From Microbacterium sp. Yaish 1 (GTDB lineage Bacteria; Actinomycetota; Actinomycetes; Actinomycetales; Microbacteriaceae), in contig NZ_NPMR01000001.1 of the NCBI RefSeq assembly GCF_002245215.1, forward strand, positions 1,409,888 through 1,473,887: a DNA stretch of 64,000 bases, read 5' to 3'. Under the pieces are notes generated by a model, which saw only the letters and a program-made list of their open reading frames with translations, had not been told where the DNA came from and ran no database searches. Within the stretch, counting starts at the first letter, position 1, and each line of letters starts with the position of its first letter. Of the stretch, positions 63,987 through 64,000 are shown one piece after another. The position numbers were made by a program, and so were the translations under genes.

Positions 63987-64000
63987 GGGGGGGGGGGGGG
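63987..64000. repeat. Terminal G homopolymer and adjacent GGTGC tandem repeats
   Basis: The last 14 bases are all G, immediately after several GGTGC/CGGTG tandem copies from about 63966. It sits upstream of metQ at the window edge. It may be true sequence or an assembly end artefact. Confidence 0.6.

Overview
The window is high-GC actinobacterial DNA, most likely from a Microbacterium or close Microbacteriaceae relative. This is inferred from the GC-rich codon use, many GTG starts, ATGA/GTGA stop-start overlaps, mycothiol-type arsenate reductases, NucS in place of MutS/L, and an origin-proximal order typical of the group: DUF3566 protein, tRNA-Ile, tRNA-Ala, cyclophilin, rhomboid, crgA, class E sortase, and the PASTA-kinase/FHA/RodA/PBP cluster.

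Layout. 1-9.7 kb: end of a DUF3566 membrane protein, two tRNAs, a secreted streptogrisin-like protease, a TetR/MFS efflux pair, a YbaK-type deacylase, cyclophilin, rhomboid protease, CrgA, and a sortase/small membrane protein/amidotransferase operon. 9.7-18.8 kb: one minus-strand operon, fhaA-fhaB-pstP-rodA-pbpA-pknA-pknB, which couples phosphorylation signalling to peptidoglycan synthesis. 18.9-20.9 kb: tRNA-Leu, a cation/proton antiporter and an acetyltransferase. 20.9-26.5 kb: a Wadjet-like plasmid-defence or condensin operon, jetA-jetB-jetC, with no jetD beside it.

26.5-34.7 kb is an accessory island bounded by 47-bp imperfect direct repeats (26493-26539 and 34688-34734). It carries an XRE/DUF2975 pair and an arsenic set: arsinothricin acetyltransferase-like GNAT, ArsR, a flavin monooxygenase with a Cys-rich tail, an atypical ArsC, thioredoxin reductase, the ACR3 arsenite pump, an ArsR-ArsC fusion and a canonical ArsC. 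No integrase was found. The right repeat covers the stop codon of a GNAT gene and the left repeat sits just upstream of jetA, so the island appears to have inserted between these two genes.

34.7-45.6 kb: HAD phosphatase, a TetR-linked MacB-like ABC exporter, aldo/keto reductase, NucS, a CPBP protease with a divergent TetR, a cluster of about 75-bp hairpin repeats, a HIT protein, and a LacI/MFS pair. 45.6-51.8 kb: a complete Mrp Na+/H+ antiporter operon with fused A and B subunits. 51.8-64 kb: TetR/membrane protein operon, SpoIIE-type phosphatase, GH6 cellulase, a GntR/enolase-superfamily/HAD catabolic regulon with shared operators, a TetR/degenerate ABC ATPase/YhgE operon, argG, and a MetQ lipoprotein. 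The window ends in a run of 14 G. No CRISPR array, rRNA, prophage or recognisable transposase was seen.
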